This document shows, piece after piece, positions 35,163-48,384 of a stretch of 64,000 bases of DNA. The stretch is from Hymenoscyphus infarciens (Eukaryota > Ascomycota > Leotiomycetes > Helotiales > Helotiaceae). Each line of letters opens with the position of its first letter. The stretch's first letter is position 1. The translations under genes and the position numbers were made by a program. Below the pieces are notes generated by a model. It searched no databases. It was not told the origin of the DNA and saw nothing but the letters and a program-made list of their open reading frames with translations. The stretch spans positions 1 through 64,000 of the forward strand of contig LLCB01000300.1 in the NCBI GenBank assembly GCA_001414345.1, written 5' to 3'.

Positions 35163-35984
35163 TCATCTACCTGTATCGCTTCCAAAAACAACCTTCAGTC
35201 TAAGGACAATCCCGTATCCCCTCTCCGTCCCGAAAAGTCCCATCTCATCCTCCGTTCTAAACACGACCTCTTCGGCCATGACTTCCATCGACACATCATC
35301 TCCAACATCAGCACTGCTCACAATCGCTTGCTGGGTGTCATACTCCAATTTCGAATCTTTTCGCTCATGAATTGGCGACGTAGGCAAAACTTTCGAGGTA
35401 CTCTTCTTCCGTCCCCAGAATGAGCGACTAGAACTGCTTTCCGCTGGTGGACTTCTTGGACTTGGTACAACCCGAGGTGGCAATTCTCTCATTCGTGGAG
35501 TCGGAGGTGGTGGTTTCAAATATCTTGCTAAACGTCTAGCCATATCTTCATCTTTCCAAAACCAAGTTTCTCGCGCTTCACTCGACCATTCATCATAAAC
35601 CGGTTCATCTTTACTTCGAACCCTGACTACTCTGTCGTATTCATCCTTATCTTTGAAATCGTAATCCGTAGGTATTGCATTGTCGTCCGTAAGTCCATTT
35701 GCTGGAACCAAAATGAGAGTCCCCTTTTTCAACCCCGAGTTGGCGAAGTCCGAGAGGAATATTTGGATTTGGGTCGTAAGAAGGGAGAGTATTTTCTCAT
35801 CGCGAGCGGAGGAGAGTAGGGATTTTTGGGACTCGAGGGTACTGATTGTTGTACTGATGGTGCTTAATTGAGATCGTATCTGAGTTGAGTAATAAGTGGA
35901 AGCGGAAATGCTTTCCGTGTAGGAAGGAGGAGCTGGGTCATTTGCGTCGTCATATGAAGGAGCAAGAGGTTGTTTAGAATCCAT
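35163..35984 (-). CDS. Hypothetical conserved-type protein with N-terminal PY motif
   Basis: Single-exon frame of 273 aa from an ATG at 35984. The family is not recognised. The N-terminus is Pro/Tyr-rich and includes PPSYTES (about residues 19-25), a PPxY motif that could bind WW domains such as those of Rsp5-type ubiquitin ligases. A helical segment (about 33-80) rich in Ser, Thr, Gln and Leu follows, then an Asp/Lys-rich middle with DEPVYDEWSSEARETWFWKD. Next is a Pro/Ser-rich low-complexity stretch (about 155-200, including PPPPTP) and a hydrophobic C-terminal strand. No signal peptide or membrane segment is seen. The long uninterrupted frame and protein-like composition support a real gene. 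A role as a ubiquitin-ligase adaptor is speculation. Confidence 0.75.
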   Translation of the reverse strand: MDSKQPLAPSYDDANDPAPPSYTESISASTYYSTQIRSQLSTISTTISTLESQKSLLSSARDEKILSLLTTQIQIFLSDFANSGLKKGTLILVPANGLTDDNAIPTDYDFKDKDEYDRVVRVRSKDEPVYDEWSSEARETWFWKDEDMARRLARYLKPPPPTPRMRELPPRVVPSPRSPPAESSSSRSFWGRKKSTSKVLPTSPIHERKDSKLEYDTQQAIVSSADVGDDVSMEVMAEEVVFRTEDEMGLFGTERGYGIVLRLKVVFGSDTGR

Positions 35985-38135
35985 GATAGGAAACTGGAGA
36001 ATACGAGAAGCTGGGGTCTAGGCTGGTTTTGCGGGAATTATCTCTGCGGGAATTATCTCGGCTGGATGATTGTCTGCCTGTTGATAGTTGAAGCAGCAGT
36101 CGTGATTGTTTTGCTTCAGCTGACGGTCTTAGTCAATAATGACGTTCAAATCACAACAAAACATAGACCAGCGGAGGTCCTGAGGTCACGAGGTGGAACT
36201 TTTCTAACCGGACCCGACTAGAGGGGCTAGTGTTGATAAACTGAAGAACAGAACCCGGCAGTTGTAGAAAACAGATGTTCCTCTTGGAGATTTTCCTAAA
36301 TTCTTTAGTAACCTAGACGGTCGTGACTGAGGGATCTAGTCTGGTCGTGGTTGTTCAGAGAACCTGGTAACGATTCTTCCCCGCGGCTGAGGGTGACCAA
36401 GAGCAGAAATGCCTCAAAGTCAGAAATTACACCTCGCCTCGGCTGTGAGGATCCTACAGCTGAGATGGCAATGCAGAAAGGCAGTAGGTGTTGAATAGGT
36501 TCGCAGTGGGTTGTATGTCAAGAGGACTTTCGGAGAGGATGGTTTTGAGGACTGGTGGGTCGGATGACGGGAGGCTGTGTGCGACGGTACGATACCTATC
36601 AAAGAGGGTCGGGTGTCACCAAGGTCGTGAACAACAGGCAGGCACGGTCCAACGAGGCAATTGATGAGGATACTACCTAGGTACACGTAGTAAAGATAGA
36701 TTAGCGAAAGTTGTCTGCCTGGTGGCCTCAAACCAAGACATGACGGGACCCAAGCGGGTCTGCAGGTGGTGGGTCATTGGTGGTGATCTTGACCCACTAT
36801 TACCTTCTAGCGTGATTCCAGAAGGGTGCGGTGCGGCACACGGCATAGGTAGGGTAGCCCACCCGAATTTCCCCGCTATCTTTCTCCTTTCCCCGTTAAC
36901 GTTCTCATCAACAGCACATCATCACCTAATCAACCTCGTAGTCAGCCTCATTCCCGTTTGGTATTGAATCTCATCTCATCTCATACCACCTCCAGCAACC
37001 TCTCTCTACCTTTACGAATGAATGTATTGGGAATAGCTTCAGCCAACCACCTCAGGTGCTGTCCTGAAAACGGCAGGTTTCTGTTCCGCTGCCATGCATT
37101 CCAAGCTTGGGAATTAGTGGGGTTTAGATATTATATTTCTTGTACTAGTAGCTTGATACAACACAACCATCCGGCTGCACGGTTTCGGGAGCGGAGACAT
37201 TTTATTGAATGAAATATTCCCGTTTCCACGGCAGGTCGGCTGTGCAAAGGGGCTAACATTGGGCCAATAAGGCAACCAGATACTACTACAGGGAAGCGAC
37301 CCAACCAGTAGGATATGCCTCTGCTCACGATGTAGGGTGAAAGCATCCACGCCACGACGCCCGACTGGTATGGGGAGATGGGGAGATGAGGAGATGAGTC
37401 TCAACCTGAGCTGAAGCCATGCTAAGGAATCCTTTCCTTCTCTGCCATTCAGAGAGGCGCAAACAAGTCCTGTGATTCTTTGCACGGCTAGCACGGCTGT
37501 GGCAGCCTTGTATACAACCATGTAGTCGTAGTCGTATCATATATAAAAGAGACGGGCGTGTAACACAGCAACGCCATCAGGAGTCATCACCGTGTTTCAC
37601 CTCCGTTTATCTACTACCCTCGCCCAGAATCCTTTTTTCAAAACTCCCATAGCTGGTAGCCATTTCATCATCTAATTGAGGATTTAGACTCAATTGAAAT
37701 TGAAGCTATCATCGAAACAGTATCAGCTATAATTTCTGGTCAATCAAAGCCATCTAAACCATCTACCGGGAAAATCAAACCGTCACCAAAATCTACCGAG
37801 GTACTTATTCCCGTCAATTTCGTCACCTGATCCTTCCCAAGCATCTCCCCAAGCTTAGTTGGGGCTTAGTTGACGATAGCAGTGAAGGAAAGAACGAATC
37901 TGGGGAAGCTACTTCCTGCGCCAACAGTCATTCATTTCCTTCTACTCTAGCTACTGCTCCGCCACTTTTCTTTCAAGTACAAATAAGAGTCACTCAACCA
38001 CTTAGCTTCTTGTTTTAATTCAACAACACCATAGCATTCCATTGCTCCATATTGATTTTCATCACCCACTACGTTGTTACCATCCATACCTTCTCTTAAT
38101 ATCACCAACCCATCAATAAATCACCGTACTTCGCG
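35985..38135. promoter_or_regulatory. Divergent upstream region, PY-motif gene and flotillin
   Basis: About 2.15 kb separates the two divergent start codons, so both promoters lie here. The part next to flotillin (37900-38135) is CA/CT-rich, as fungal 5' UTRs often are. An open stretch of 56 codons without ATG (37660-37830) has a protein-like composition and is discussed under findings. Otherwise no gene is supported. Confidence 0.4.
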
Positions 38136-39955
38136 ATGTATACCGTTGCATCTCCCGATGAGTACCTCGCCATCACTGGTGCAGGTATTCGTACCGTCAA
38201 GATCACCAAGAGCGCATGGGTTTGGCCATTGCAACGAGTATGTGATACCCCCTCAATATCTATATTTTATATGCTGACAACAAATCCCAGTGCCAACGAT
38301 TCAGCATCCAACCACATGTAGGTTCTACTTTCTCCTTCAATTTCTCGTGACCTACTAATGCGTACAGGATTACTCCATGAATCTCCAAGCAATGACAAGA
38401 GAGAAGCTTCAATTCCTCCTTCCAGTCGTTTTCACCGTCGGTCCTTACGTCAACCAAAAGGGGGTTATTGATGGTCAACCAACAAGAGACTCCCCAGATG
38501 CCACCGTAGTCCATGCACCAGCTCCAGAAGACCGCGGAGATGCTCTCATGAAATATGCCATGCTTTTGTCGGAAGGAGAGGGAAAGAAGGGCGTGACCAA
38601 GGGTCAACACATTGAGAATATCGTCAAGGGCATTATTGAGGGTGAAACTCGTGTTCTGGTCTCGAGCATGACCATGGAGGAAATCTTTACAGAGCGTGAG
38701 GTATGTTTAATTCGGCTGCCAATAATGAAACGCCATTTTCTGGTGCCTGCAAATACTAACAATCAATGACAGGAATTCAAGAAGCGTATTTTCCGCAACA
38801 TCCAAGGCGAGCTTGGTCAATTTGGTCTCAAGATTTACAACGCCAATGTCAAGGAGCTTCGTGATGCCCCACAATCCAGCTACTTTGAGTCTCTTTCCCG
38901 AAAGGCACACGAAGGTGCAATCAATCAAGCAAGAATTGATGTAGCCGAGGCCCAGAGACGTGGTAACGTTGGAGAGGCTCAACGCCAGGGAGAGCAAAAC
39001 CGAGAAATCGCCAAGATTAATGGTGAGGCTACATATTTCAGTCATAATATCACTCACTAACCTTTCTCCCAGCCGAGACCGCTGTCCAAAAGACTGAGCG
39101 AGATTCTGAGCGTGCCCAAGCCGAAGCCACGCTCGCCACACGCAAGACCGTTTTCAATAGAGACGTTAGTATTGCCCAAATCGAAGCAACCCGTGCTACA
39201 GAGTCCCGAGACGAAGAGCTCCGAAAGGACGTCGAGGTAAAGCGCGCATTTACAGAACTGGAGAGACTTCGAGCCAGCGATGTCGTGAAGGCTACCATCA
39301 CCCGTGAGGCCAAACAACAGGCTGCTGATGCAAAATTATACGAAGAGCAAGCCAAGGCCAATGCCGCTCTCTTCACCGAACAAAAGGCTGCTGATGCACA
39401 TGCCTATACCCTCCGCATCCAAGCCGAGGCCAACTTCCTCGCTGCCGCCAAAGAGGCCGAGGCCCAACTTGTTCGTCAACAAAAGGAGGCTGCGGGTTTA
39501 TCTGCTATGGCTGGTGCTTATGCCGATCTCTCACACGCCTTTGGTGGCCCAGCTGGTTTGATCCAATATCTTATGATTGAGAAGGGAGTCTACCAACAAA
39601 TGGCCAAGCACAATGCTGATGCTGTTCGTGGTCTCAACCCCAAGATGACTATCTGGAATACAGGAGCTCAAGCTGGTAGTGAGGGCGGTGAGGCTTCCGG
39701 TGGAAGTGGCATGGGAGGTGTTGAATCCATTCGCAATATGTACCAGATGCTTCCTCCGCTCATGTCTACTATCAATGAGCAAACTGGTATTGTAAGTTGA
39801 CTTCCTTTTCCCGAGACTGGAAACGGGGTACTAATGCTTCACAGGTCCTCCCAGAGTGGCAATTCGGTAAACTCGCCGGCCAAATCTCAGAGCAGGAAGT
39901 TAAGGGCAAGAAGGTTGGTGGAATGGGTGCTAACGGCGATGGATCGAGAAGCTAG
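38136..39955 (+). CDS. floA: Flotillin (SPFH-domain membrane microdomain protein)
   Basis: Predicted CDS join(38136..38237,38291..38317,38368..38700,38773..39022,39073..39791,39845..39955), 513 aa, the normal length for fungal flotillins. Flotillins form oligomeric scaffolds on the inner face of the plasma membrane. An SPFH (band 7) domain spans about residues 1-190, starting with [11 protein letters not shown] and including the [18 protein letters not shown] strand pair and [17 protein letters not shown] long Ala/Glu/Gln-rich coiled coil (about 200-400) carries the flotillin-type EA/AE repeats. The C-terminal part, about 400-513, includes [20 protein letters not shown] and a Gly/Ser-rich linker. 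Exon 2 is only 27 nt (CQRFSIQPH). All junctions have standard GT-AG signals of 50-72 nt and keep frame. Confidence 0.93.
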
Positions 39956-41560
39956 AGAGTTGTTTGTTGTGATATACCCCTTACGGCCGAACCGGCGGAG
40001 TTCTTTTTCTTCCTTTTCTTACGTTTTTCTTCTGTCTCATCTCCTGGATCTTTTCCGAGGTATGGTTTCTTGGTGGGAAAACACCCAGGTACTATTACCC
40101 TTCTATTACTGTATGTTATGGATAGGAGCGCTACTACGTTTTTTGAGGTGGTGAAGACAAGTGGGTGGTGGATCTTCTGAGCATGTGTTTTCTTGACGTT
40201 CTGAGCGTGGGGAATATCTCTTTTGATTTGCTTTTTTGCCATGGGGCGTTTGGATTTGAGGTGGTGCGTGTGTATTATTGAGTGAGCTGGTTGAGTGGTG
40301 GAGTTGAAGGTGGGGAGAGGAGGAACCGTTGGGTGTCGATAATTACCACGGCGAGTAGGAATTGAGATTTTTCTTCTTGATATTCCATTTTATGGTGTTT
40401 GTGTTTTGGTTGTGTGATTGGAAGGTGATTGATGAGATTTATCCTGTGAGTTGCTGATTTTACTGCAATTCTTCTGTTTGGCCTTGAGATAAAATGGGTA
40501 CAACGCTCCCCCCCTCTACTGCTCTTCGTTGGCTATTCTTTTGACGACGGAAATGCAAGCACGGAAGGGGTTAAGATGTTGGGGTTGGGACCGGGGTATG
40601 AAGGTCAAGTTTGAGCTTGTAGTATGGGTGGGTATAGTGAAGGAGAAGACCATGAGGACAGTCATGGTGGTGGCTGTCGTGGTTGTAAGGAATGGTGTTG
40701 AGCAGTGTTGAAAGTTTTATCTTGTCAGCTTTCTTTTGTAGGGGGAAATGGCTGGTTGTTATTACCTTTTCGTTTTAGTCTTGTTTTGCTTTTAGGATCG
40801 GGGGCGAAGTATTTGTTGTCGGATTTTCTGTTGTTGTCGAATTCCATTGATTCCCCTTTGAGTTTAAGGGTGGAGGGGACGTTAGATGGTTCTTGGTTTT
40901 TGCTTGGGGATTTGAGGAGGGTATGTTAGGAGTTGGGGGAAGTTGAACTTGTAGGCCGTTTTCTTGCCCGCTTTGCGTGCACTTGTTTGTTGAGGTGGAA
41001 GTTTAATCTGTGGGGAGATGTTAGGTCGAAGTTGGGTTTTGCGGTTTTTTACCTTGTTGGCTGGTGAGTGCTTTCCGAGAGTAGAAGGGCTCCCATTTCG
41101 CTGGACACCAAAAAAGTTCTCGAACTCTGCTTCATGCCTATGAGCCATATTCAACCTCCACTCCTCCCATCCACGCATCAATCTGTACAGCTTTATCATT
41201 CAAAAATTCGTTCGAAAGTGACACAGAATAGAGACTTACGTTCGTACATGCCATCCCAGGATTCGTGAAACCAGGTACAATCTATCCCTCAAAGAAAGAT
41301 ATGTAACTTTGGTGGGCATTTGTTTCGGTTGTGTGGATAGTTTCGGGTTAAGTCATCAGGTTCGGTATAGATTCGTAGGGATCGGGGGAGACGTGCATTT
41401 CATCTCACGCGCGAGACTTTCGAACCTGGTGATAGATCAAGCTTTGGGAAACATCGCCCCAACTCTTTGGAGGACTAGCGTAATGAATGATTAGGAATAT
41501 AACACTTAGTACGCCGACGCAGCCTGTTTCAAACCGGTTTTTTCACAGACTGAAAAGCTT
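39956..41560. other. Region downstream of flotillin, no supportable gene
   Basis: About 1.6 kb of G/T-rich DNA, in part probably the flotillin 3' UTR. Small frames on both strands lack coding features. Composition drops into AT-rich DNA near 41560. Confidence 0.4.
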
Positions 41561-42420
41561 GTTCGGGTAAATAATTTTTTAAAAATATTTTTAAGAAAGA
41601 GGCCGAGATATAAAGGTTTAAGAGTTAAACTTATAAGTCTAGAATTAAGCTCTCGTAACTAGTATTTAATAAGAATTTATAAAAAGCTATTTATTCTTCA
41701 GAAGACTAGAGTATAAAATCTTTAGTAATAATTTAAATTATATATATAGAATAACCTAGTAGCTCTAATAAATCAGAAACTACTTTATAGTATAACGTTA
41801 TTATTTCTATTCTATACTAATTTAGCTAAAAGTATAGGTGATTTAGACTTAATACTCTATAATACTTCGAAAGCTTCTAATTCTCTCTTCTCTCTAAAAA
41901 GGCATTAATACCCCAAAGCTATAGAGTTAGATAAGTATAAAAATCTACTATATATCTCTGAAATAAAAAAAGAGTCCTCTAAAGTTATAGCGACGATACG
42001 GCTTCTAACCACTTTATAGACTATTATAGAATATATACTCGAATCGTCTATACTTATAATCGAGTTCTCTTTAGTTTCTTTCTAGAATCTTAAAAGTATT
42101 TTATAAATTATCTTAAAAAGGTATTATAATAGCAAAGTATTACTAAAGTCTCGCTTCTACGTTATTAATAGACGATTTTTAAAAACAAAGTGAGTTTAAA
42201 TAACTAAATCCTACTCGTCTTATTATTTAAAAACTATCGAGAGTTCTATAATAGGTTCGGATCTCGTACTTTTATAGTAAATGAAATTTGTCTCTTCTTT
42301 TTATAATAAGCGAGGTAATTATACGTGAGTAGCTTATGAGAATATCTACTAGCTTACTTGCTAGCTTACTCGTGGTTTACTCGTGGCTTACTCACTAGCT
42401 TAGTCGCAGCTAACTTCCAA
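41561..42420. repeat. AT-rich RIP-affected block
   Basis: About 860 bp dominated by TA steps, with rare CpA/TpG and many stops, ending in a run of degenerate repeats of a CTAGCTTACTCG-like unit (about 42330-42415). It is a relic of a repeated sequence whose family cannot be told. The boundaries are approximate. Confidence 0.6.
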
Positions 42421-45400
42421 AGTGTGTTAGTCAATCTGAGAGTGAACATATCAAATTCTCCCAACCTCCTGCAATAATGTGGCCCGAGTATCGGAGGAGA
42501 GACTGAAAAGATAATCCCAACCTCCTCAAATAATTAAACTCAATCGTTTGACTAGAACTTGAAATGGTGATTACAACAATGAAAAACTTTGACTTTTAAT
42601 TATTTCAAGTCGTCTTAAAACAAATGTCTAGATCTGACATGTGAAATAACTGTTTTGAAGTTTTCAGCTAACCTAGTTTTCTCCCATCACGTGCTGGGAA
42701 AAAAGGGGGAGGTTGGGCCAATCGCGCTCTTTCCGATTCCGAAAATCACCCACCAAGAGTAGATATTACCTTTCTCTCTCTTCCACGAGAATGACTTGAT
42801 CTTCGAATCTCTATAATCAAAGTGGAAGCCACTATGGCTGTAAAGCGCCAAAGTTGATTTGCTCGCAAAATACCGCCGTTTCGGCATTCTTTTTTGAACG
42901 AGGCATGAGAACCGGAACTCCAACAACGAATTCCCTTGAGGAAAGTGTTTCGAAACCCGCAAACGTCTGGCTTGCCTTTGGAAATGACGGATGAATTACA
43001 GACTTCTGAAAACTTTGGGGCAATGACGGCGACGTGCTCGCTTTTTTGCGCTGCCTCGAGATGTGTAATTCCCACAGAATAGCGATGTTTTCCAAGCTCT
43101 GTGCTTAATGCGTCGGGATATATTGCAGAACTGAAGCTGCATTTGGGACGGAGCTGACTATCGGTCATACAAAGATGCGATTTATACGCACGAGGGGAAT
43201 ATCTGCGCTACCATTCTTCCGAAATCCTCGAGCAAACCGGGTCGCACACCCTTCCCTTACAACTCGACCGACGGTATCGCACTCTCACGACGAGACGAGA
43301 GTCTAAATACCCTCTGCCCCTCCCATACACACACTATTTTGTTGTTGTTAGCTTGGGAGGGGCTGATGTGAAGAACAACGATGATTTCGAGGACAAGTTG
43401 GCGTCAATTGGGGTGACCGGACAAATGCCAGGCGGCTCCATTCGAACAACACACAAGAAAGCGGTCCTGGATCCTGCCAAACGAGAGGATTGCTATCGAT
43501 ATTTCAAATGTGGAAGCACTGGAACACAAGTTGGAGACTTGGTGGAAGCAGTGGCATGCTATCCTTCTAGAGAAAGGATAGTCTGACCTCGATGGATGCA
43601 ATCCGTTGTATTGTGGCTCTGCGGAGACCGTCGTCGAATCTCGGGGAATTTGTGAGTTTGTTGGGCTCCGGAGAGCATTTATTGCCACGAAAAACACAAT
43701 GATTCGCCTTTTATTGTTCGTGCGAGGGGCGACTATACTCCAGGAGATGTTTAGAGTCGTGCCTTTCAGAGAGAGGAGGAGCAACTTTGACAAAAGAAGA
43801 GAAGAAGAAGCAAGAAAAAATAGAGTCTCCCAACCCAGGTAGCCACGCCTGCCAAAGAGAACGGACCAGAGCCACGGGGACACATGTGAGTATTCTGAGC
43901 TACCGAGGAATGTCAAAGGGCAGGACCACGGGCAAGGAATTGGCCTCGCGGAAACTAGAAGCCTTGGGAGTGCGTGTAATGGAGAGGTTTTGGGGGCGAG
44001 TCGGGTTGTTGATGGAGAAGAAGTTTGTGGAGAAGAAGAAAGAAGAGGAAGAAAGGAAGAGAGAGAGGGATGGGGGACCGCGAGGGTTTTGTTCGGAAGA
44101 TTCGAGTCCGCAGAGTTTGGCGCTAGGTGTTGTGGTCGTTCCTTCCTTGCTTATGCCTTGAGGCAAGAATTGCTTCGTTGGTGTTGTGTCTGGCAAGATG
44201 GGAAAGAGTGACCTAAAGTCCCAATCTAACCTAACTTGGAACGAGTTCAAGAAAACTGGACCTTTCTCGGCACTGCCCTGGCCAAGAGTTGGGTGGGGGT
44301 ATTACCTAAGGTAGGTCTAAATCGCCGTTGACGACGGGACGAAATGATGATGGCGGTTTAGTTGGGGAAGGAACGGCTTTGAACTCATGGTCGCGGTTCC
44401 TGCCCCCTCCCCCCCTCAACCCCTCGACCCTTCCACGCGTAGCCAAAGAGAAAGAGGCTGTGGCACAGCATACCTAGGTAACTGCCCAAGAGTCGCTGAG
44501 CTGAGGTGGGCAGCTCGAAATATCTCTCACGCGCAACGTGAGATATCTGCAAGTGATCCTCGAGCCCTTTCTCATCACCTGGAGTGCGAACCGCTTGACC
44601 TTTCTGTAAAAGTTGGGCTTCTCATTGCTTGGCTATCATAACGCTGGCCCGAAGTTCATCCACCTCTACCCCCACCCAGACCCACAATTCCACCACTCCC
44701 CCATCACCACAAATAAACACCTTCCTCACAATCAATTATCAGGTTTCTAGTCCGGCTGGCCCAGTGGGGTCAGAGGGGTCAACTCTGGGAGTGCGGAAAC
44801 TTGGATCTAGGTCTACCTGGCGAGGTAGAACCAGCTGGTCAACAGCCCGGGTCAAATTGAGATCGCTAAGGATTCGATGCGGAGCTTAAAAATTAAACGT
44901 TCAGTTCGTCTGGTTTATGTCCATAGCCGCAGGGCGGGGTGTGGAATTTTTGCTGTTTTTGGGGGTTGATTTGCAGATTCTTTTTTCCCCTTTTGTTTTT
45001 TTTCGTGTCGCGTTGGCTGCCACGGTAACGAATGTGAGCTTTGAGGTATTGAATTGACCCCAATGACACAACCGCACTACGAAAATCATCTATGGTGTCT
45101 TTTCTCACTAGGATAAACTGGCTTTATAGAAAGCCAACTTTAGAGAAGACTTTTTTATTTATACATCTTAAGGATAGCTTGTCTGGCGACTCTCCTCCGA
45201 GGATCCCACCTCTTGGTGTCGTTTCAGAGCCATCGGTGGACTCTGCAAAAAGGGTTTTTGTGCCATGCGTCTAATCAACAGATACAGGCCCATGCAAAAT
45301 CATCCGCTTCTTGGGCCAGCAGTAGGGTTAGAGACTAGAATAATCTGGATTTGCAGAAAGGTCAATTGGAAGCACATACCTGGTACCTGCCACCTGCCTT

Positions 45401-48048
45401 CCAACATCGTTGATGTTGGGATAGAAGGATGAGATGCACATCTTGTCAATCAGAGCAATGTTTTTTTAGAGGTGAACGTCAATTTCTACAACGCAAGACT
45501 TGTGGAATTCGAGTCAAAGGACTGATGCTTAACTTTTGCAGAGCCTGTGAGACGACATGATTCTTCTTGTGAAGACTATCTGGCACGCCGATGTTGACCA
45601 CGGCCTCCCAAATGCATACGCAAGACTATATCGGTCCTATAATGCTCGATCCCTCCTCGATTGTTCCTGTTTATTAGCCGGCCACCCCATCAGCGGGTCC
45701 GAACGAAATTCTGGTTGAAGTAACGGATGATTCAATCCCCCTACATCCTGGATTGACCCGAAAGCATACCCATCTTATACGAGGCTCACTACTGCTACTC
45801 AATGATATTAGTGTGGACATCCCTAGGTATTCTCACGATCTTAGCCCAGAAAAAACGAGGGTTGTTTTTTCTCGCGCAGCACAGAGCCGTTTTAAGGATA
45901 ACGTACAGGCCGCGGACATAAAAAAAGTCCACCAAGAATCAGTGAGAGCTTCGTGAGCCCGTGCCTCCAGCATATGTTGTTGTTTTCGCTTCCCAGGTTG
46001 GAAGTTTCCAAAATTCTGATTCTGTGGATTTTACCCCGCAGGTCTCTCGACAGCGGTGGACCGCATTTTACTTCCTTTGGTCACTTCTGATTACATAGCG
46101 ACATGAAAATGCCCGAAGACTCCAGTTTCGCTGCGAAATAGATGCTCGCCGAGTGTATTTCCCTTCCACTTGCTAGCCTTCACTTCTTTCACTATCCTTC
46201 AGTAATTCACACACAGTACAATATCCATGGTCTGGAAATCAATCAAAAATTCCTTCTGGTTTTCCTCCCTTGTCTGCCAACTGGTGGTCTGGGTTTTGCT
46301 ACTTGATTTCTAGAGTAGAAGTACTTCCCAAAACAATTCTGGCCAAGCATGAAGCCCGTCGAACCTTTTCCTACATTGTATTGATGCGTCACTCTGTCCG
46401 CGGATCCTTGGAATCGCCTTACTAGTATATATCTTCAACCCGCTGAGGACGTGAAAACCCTATATAATGCCCTCATCAATCACGAATAGCAACTGAGATA
46501 CATATTATTCACTCTAGCCGGCCCGAGGAAATGCATTTCATTATTTTGGCTTTGTACAGTGCTACTTAGCTCATGAGAACCAACAAATTCAGTCTGGTTC
46601 GCTACAATGCATACTAAGCTCGATGTCAAGATTAAAGATCGCCCCTTCCTTGTCCTTGTCCTGATTCCTTGGCACACCTCGCCAGTCGAAGGACCCACAA
46701 TTCCGAAACATATAGAGCAGATTACTTTTCAAAAAAGCAAAACGATCAAGAGTCAAAAGCAAAAGGAAACTGGCATAACGGATACGAAAAAAAGCAAAAA
46801 AAGTGAAGATTCAGAAGTGAGATTACCGAATTCAATCCTCAGTGCTATGGAAGCTTCGTCCGACTTGACCAGCGCCCCCACAACTTCCTCTTCTTGTTGT
46901 CAGAAGAGCGCTTATTGTTGAATATGAATATTCGCGCCCGTGGTAGGGTGGGGCCACCCCCTTCCCCACTCAAACTACCCGAGATTTTGCCAGTCGCATT
47001 GCATAGCTATGTATGCCAACTCTACATCGCTCCGACCTTACTGGTGCCAGCCACCCTTCTCCCACATAGGACGACAGAATCTCGCCCAACCCGACCCTTA
47101 GTTGCTCAGGTAGTGATGGTACTTGTTGTTGGGTCTGCTGACATTTCTCAGCGACTGGACTTGACTAGTCTTACATTCATAGGCTCTTATAGGCTTATAG
47201 AGGTTTCAGCTGCCATGAAACTTCGATCATTCCCCTTCAATCCTGCCTTCGTGGCAATCGGCCCCCAGTTAGTAGAAAAACCGACCCCGGAAATCCCGGA
47301 AATTTCGATACACATTGTGAACCATGATTTTAAGTTGTTGCCCTCAGGTCTATTTGGAGAAATAGACAGCTTCGATAATCTATTTTCCAGAGCAGAGCAG
47401 CCAAGTGTATCAAGTATCCACGAACAAATCAGGTCAAGTTTCTACGGGATGGGATTCTATATACAAAACTAGCGATAAGGGATATCTATGGGAAGAGGGG
47501 TGACTTGTATTTTGGGTCGAATGGGTGGCTGGCGGATCGTTTCATAACTCACGCGGCCTTCGTTTAAGCTCAGAGAAGTAACCCATGGTATTGTGAACGC
47601 TGGGGGAGATTTTCTAGTATCCCTGGTGTTTGCTCGTAACGAATAGAAATCTCATCCCTAAGACAAACTTCACCGTTTGTGCCTCCCATCTTGCCTTGCT
47701 ATACGAAAATTCGATGGTTAGCTTAGTATATAACCTATAGATTAACCGAAGAGCTATAAAAGGCACTTTCATCACCTAGTCGAATTTTGAAACCCAACGC
47801 TTCTCTCTCTCGCGGTAGCCAAGGAGCACTTCGCTTACTCTGGAGAGGTGCCGCCAGCATCAAAGTAGAGACAGATCTTTTACCGCTGGCGGCAGTTCTC
47901 CCTTGTTTTGGTGTGCCTTCAAAACACCCCCAAAGAAAAACCGGGCGAAAATATGCCACTCATCCACTAGCTTTACCAGGCTAGCCCACCTAGCAATATG
48001 ACTGCGGTAACAAGCAGGAGAAAGTCTACTTGTCGCTGAGACCATCGG
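42421..48048. other. Gene-poor region, about 5.6 kb
   Basis: Normal-composition DNA. Open frames of up to about 190 codons occur (42746-43168 -, 43404-43916 -, 46894-47472 +), but they overlap one another on opposite strands, lack recognisable motifs and show no consistent splice partners. A perfect 10-bp inverted repeat, TGCCGCCAGC (47849-47858) / GCTGGCGGCA (47885-47894), encloses 26 bp. Expressed small genes cannot be excluded. Confidence 0.35.
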
Positions 48049-48384
48049 TTGGTCAACAGAATGTCTAGTCCAAATCATATTCACAATATCGACCCAAACT
48101 TAGTCGCTGCCCCACGACAACACCAACCTCAAATAATTTTCGCAGGTGCGACGTGTTTCCTAGGTGCTACAGTACTTTCCGCAATGGTCAATGATGAAAA
48201 TCTTGCCAAGGTCAACTGGATCGCTATTCCGAAAGATTCCCTTGGTCTATCCAAAATTGAAATGGCAGAACTCATTCATGCGGGAGCCTCACACAACTCA
48301 GTGCCTGAACGATTTCTCATTGCTCCTGGATGTGAGCTATTAGGCTCGTGCTCTCGTGTTATTCTCCAGGTGGCTCTTGCTTAG
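48049..48384 (+). pseudogene. Thioester-reductase-like (NRPS/PKS reductase) fragment
   Basis: An isolated 111-codon frame. Residues about 23-50 (PQIIFAGATCFLGATVLSAM and the following NDENLAKVNWIAI) resemble the start of the Rossmann-type reductase domain at the C-terminus of fungal NRPS-like and PKS enzymes. There the usual glycine-rich loop is TGATGFLG, and here one Gly is Cys. Further on, SLGLSKIEMAEL resembles the LGLS-x-x-E(M/A)AEL helix of that domain. The normal ~30 residues between these two parts are missing. No adenylation, carrier or ketosynthase domain is nearby. It is best read as a decayed remnant of a secondary-metabolism gene; chance resemblance is possible. Confidence 0.4.

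Noticed and set aside
46894..47472. 192-codon open frame on the + strand
   Set aside because: The longest frame in the gene-poor region, but with no recognisable domain and no support from neighbours; left uncalled.
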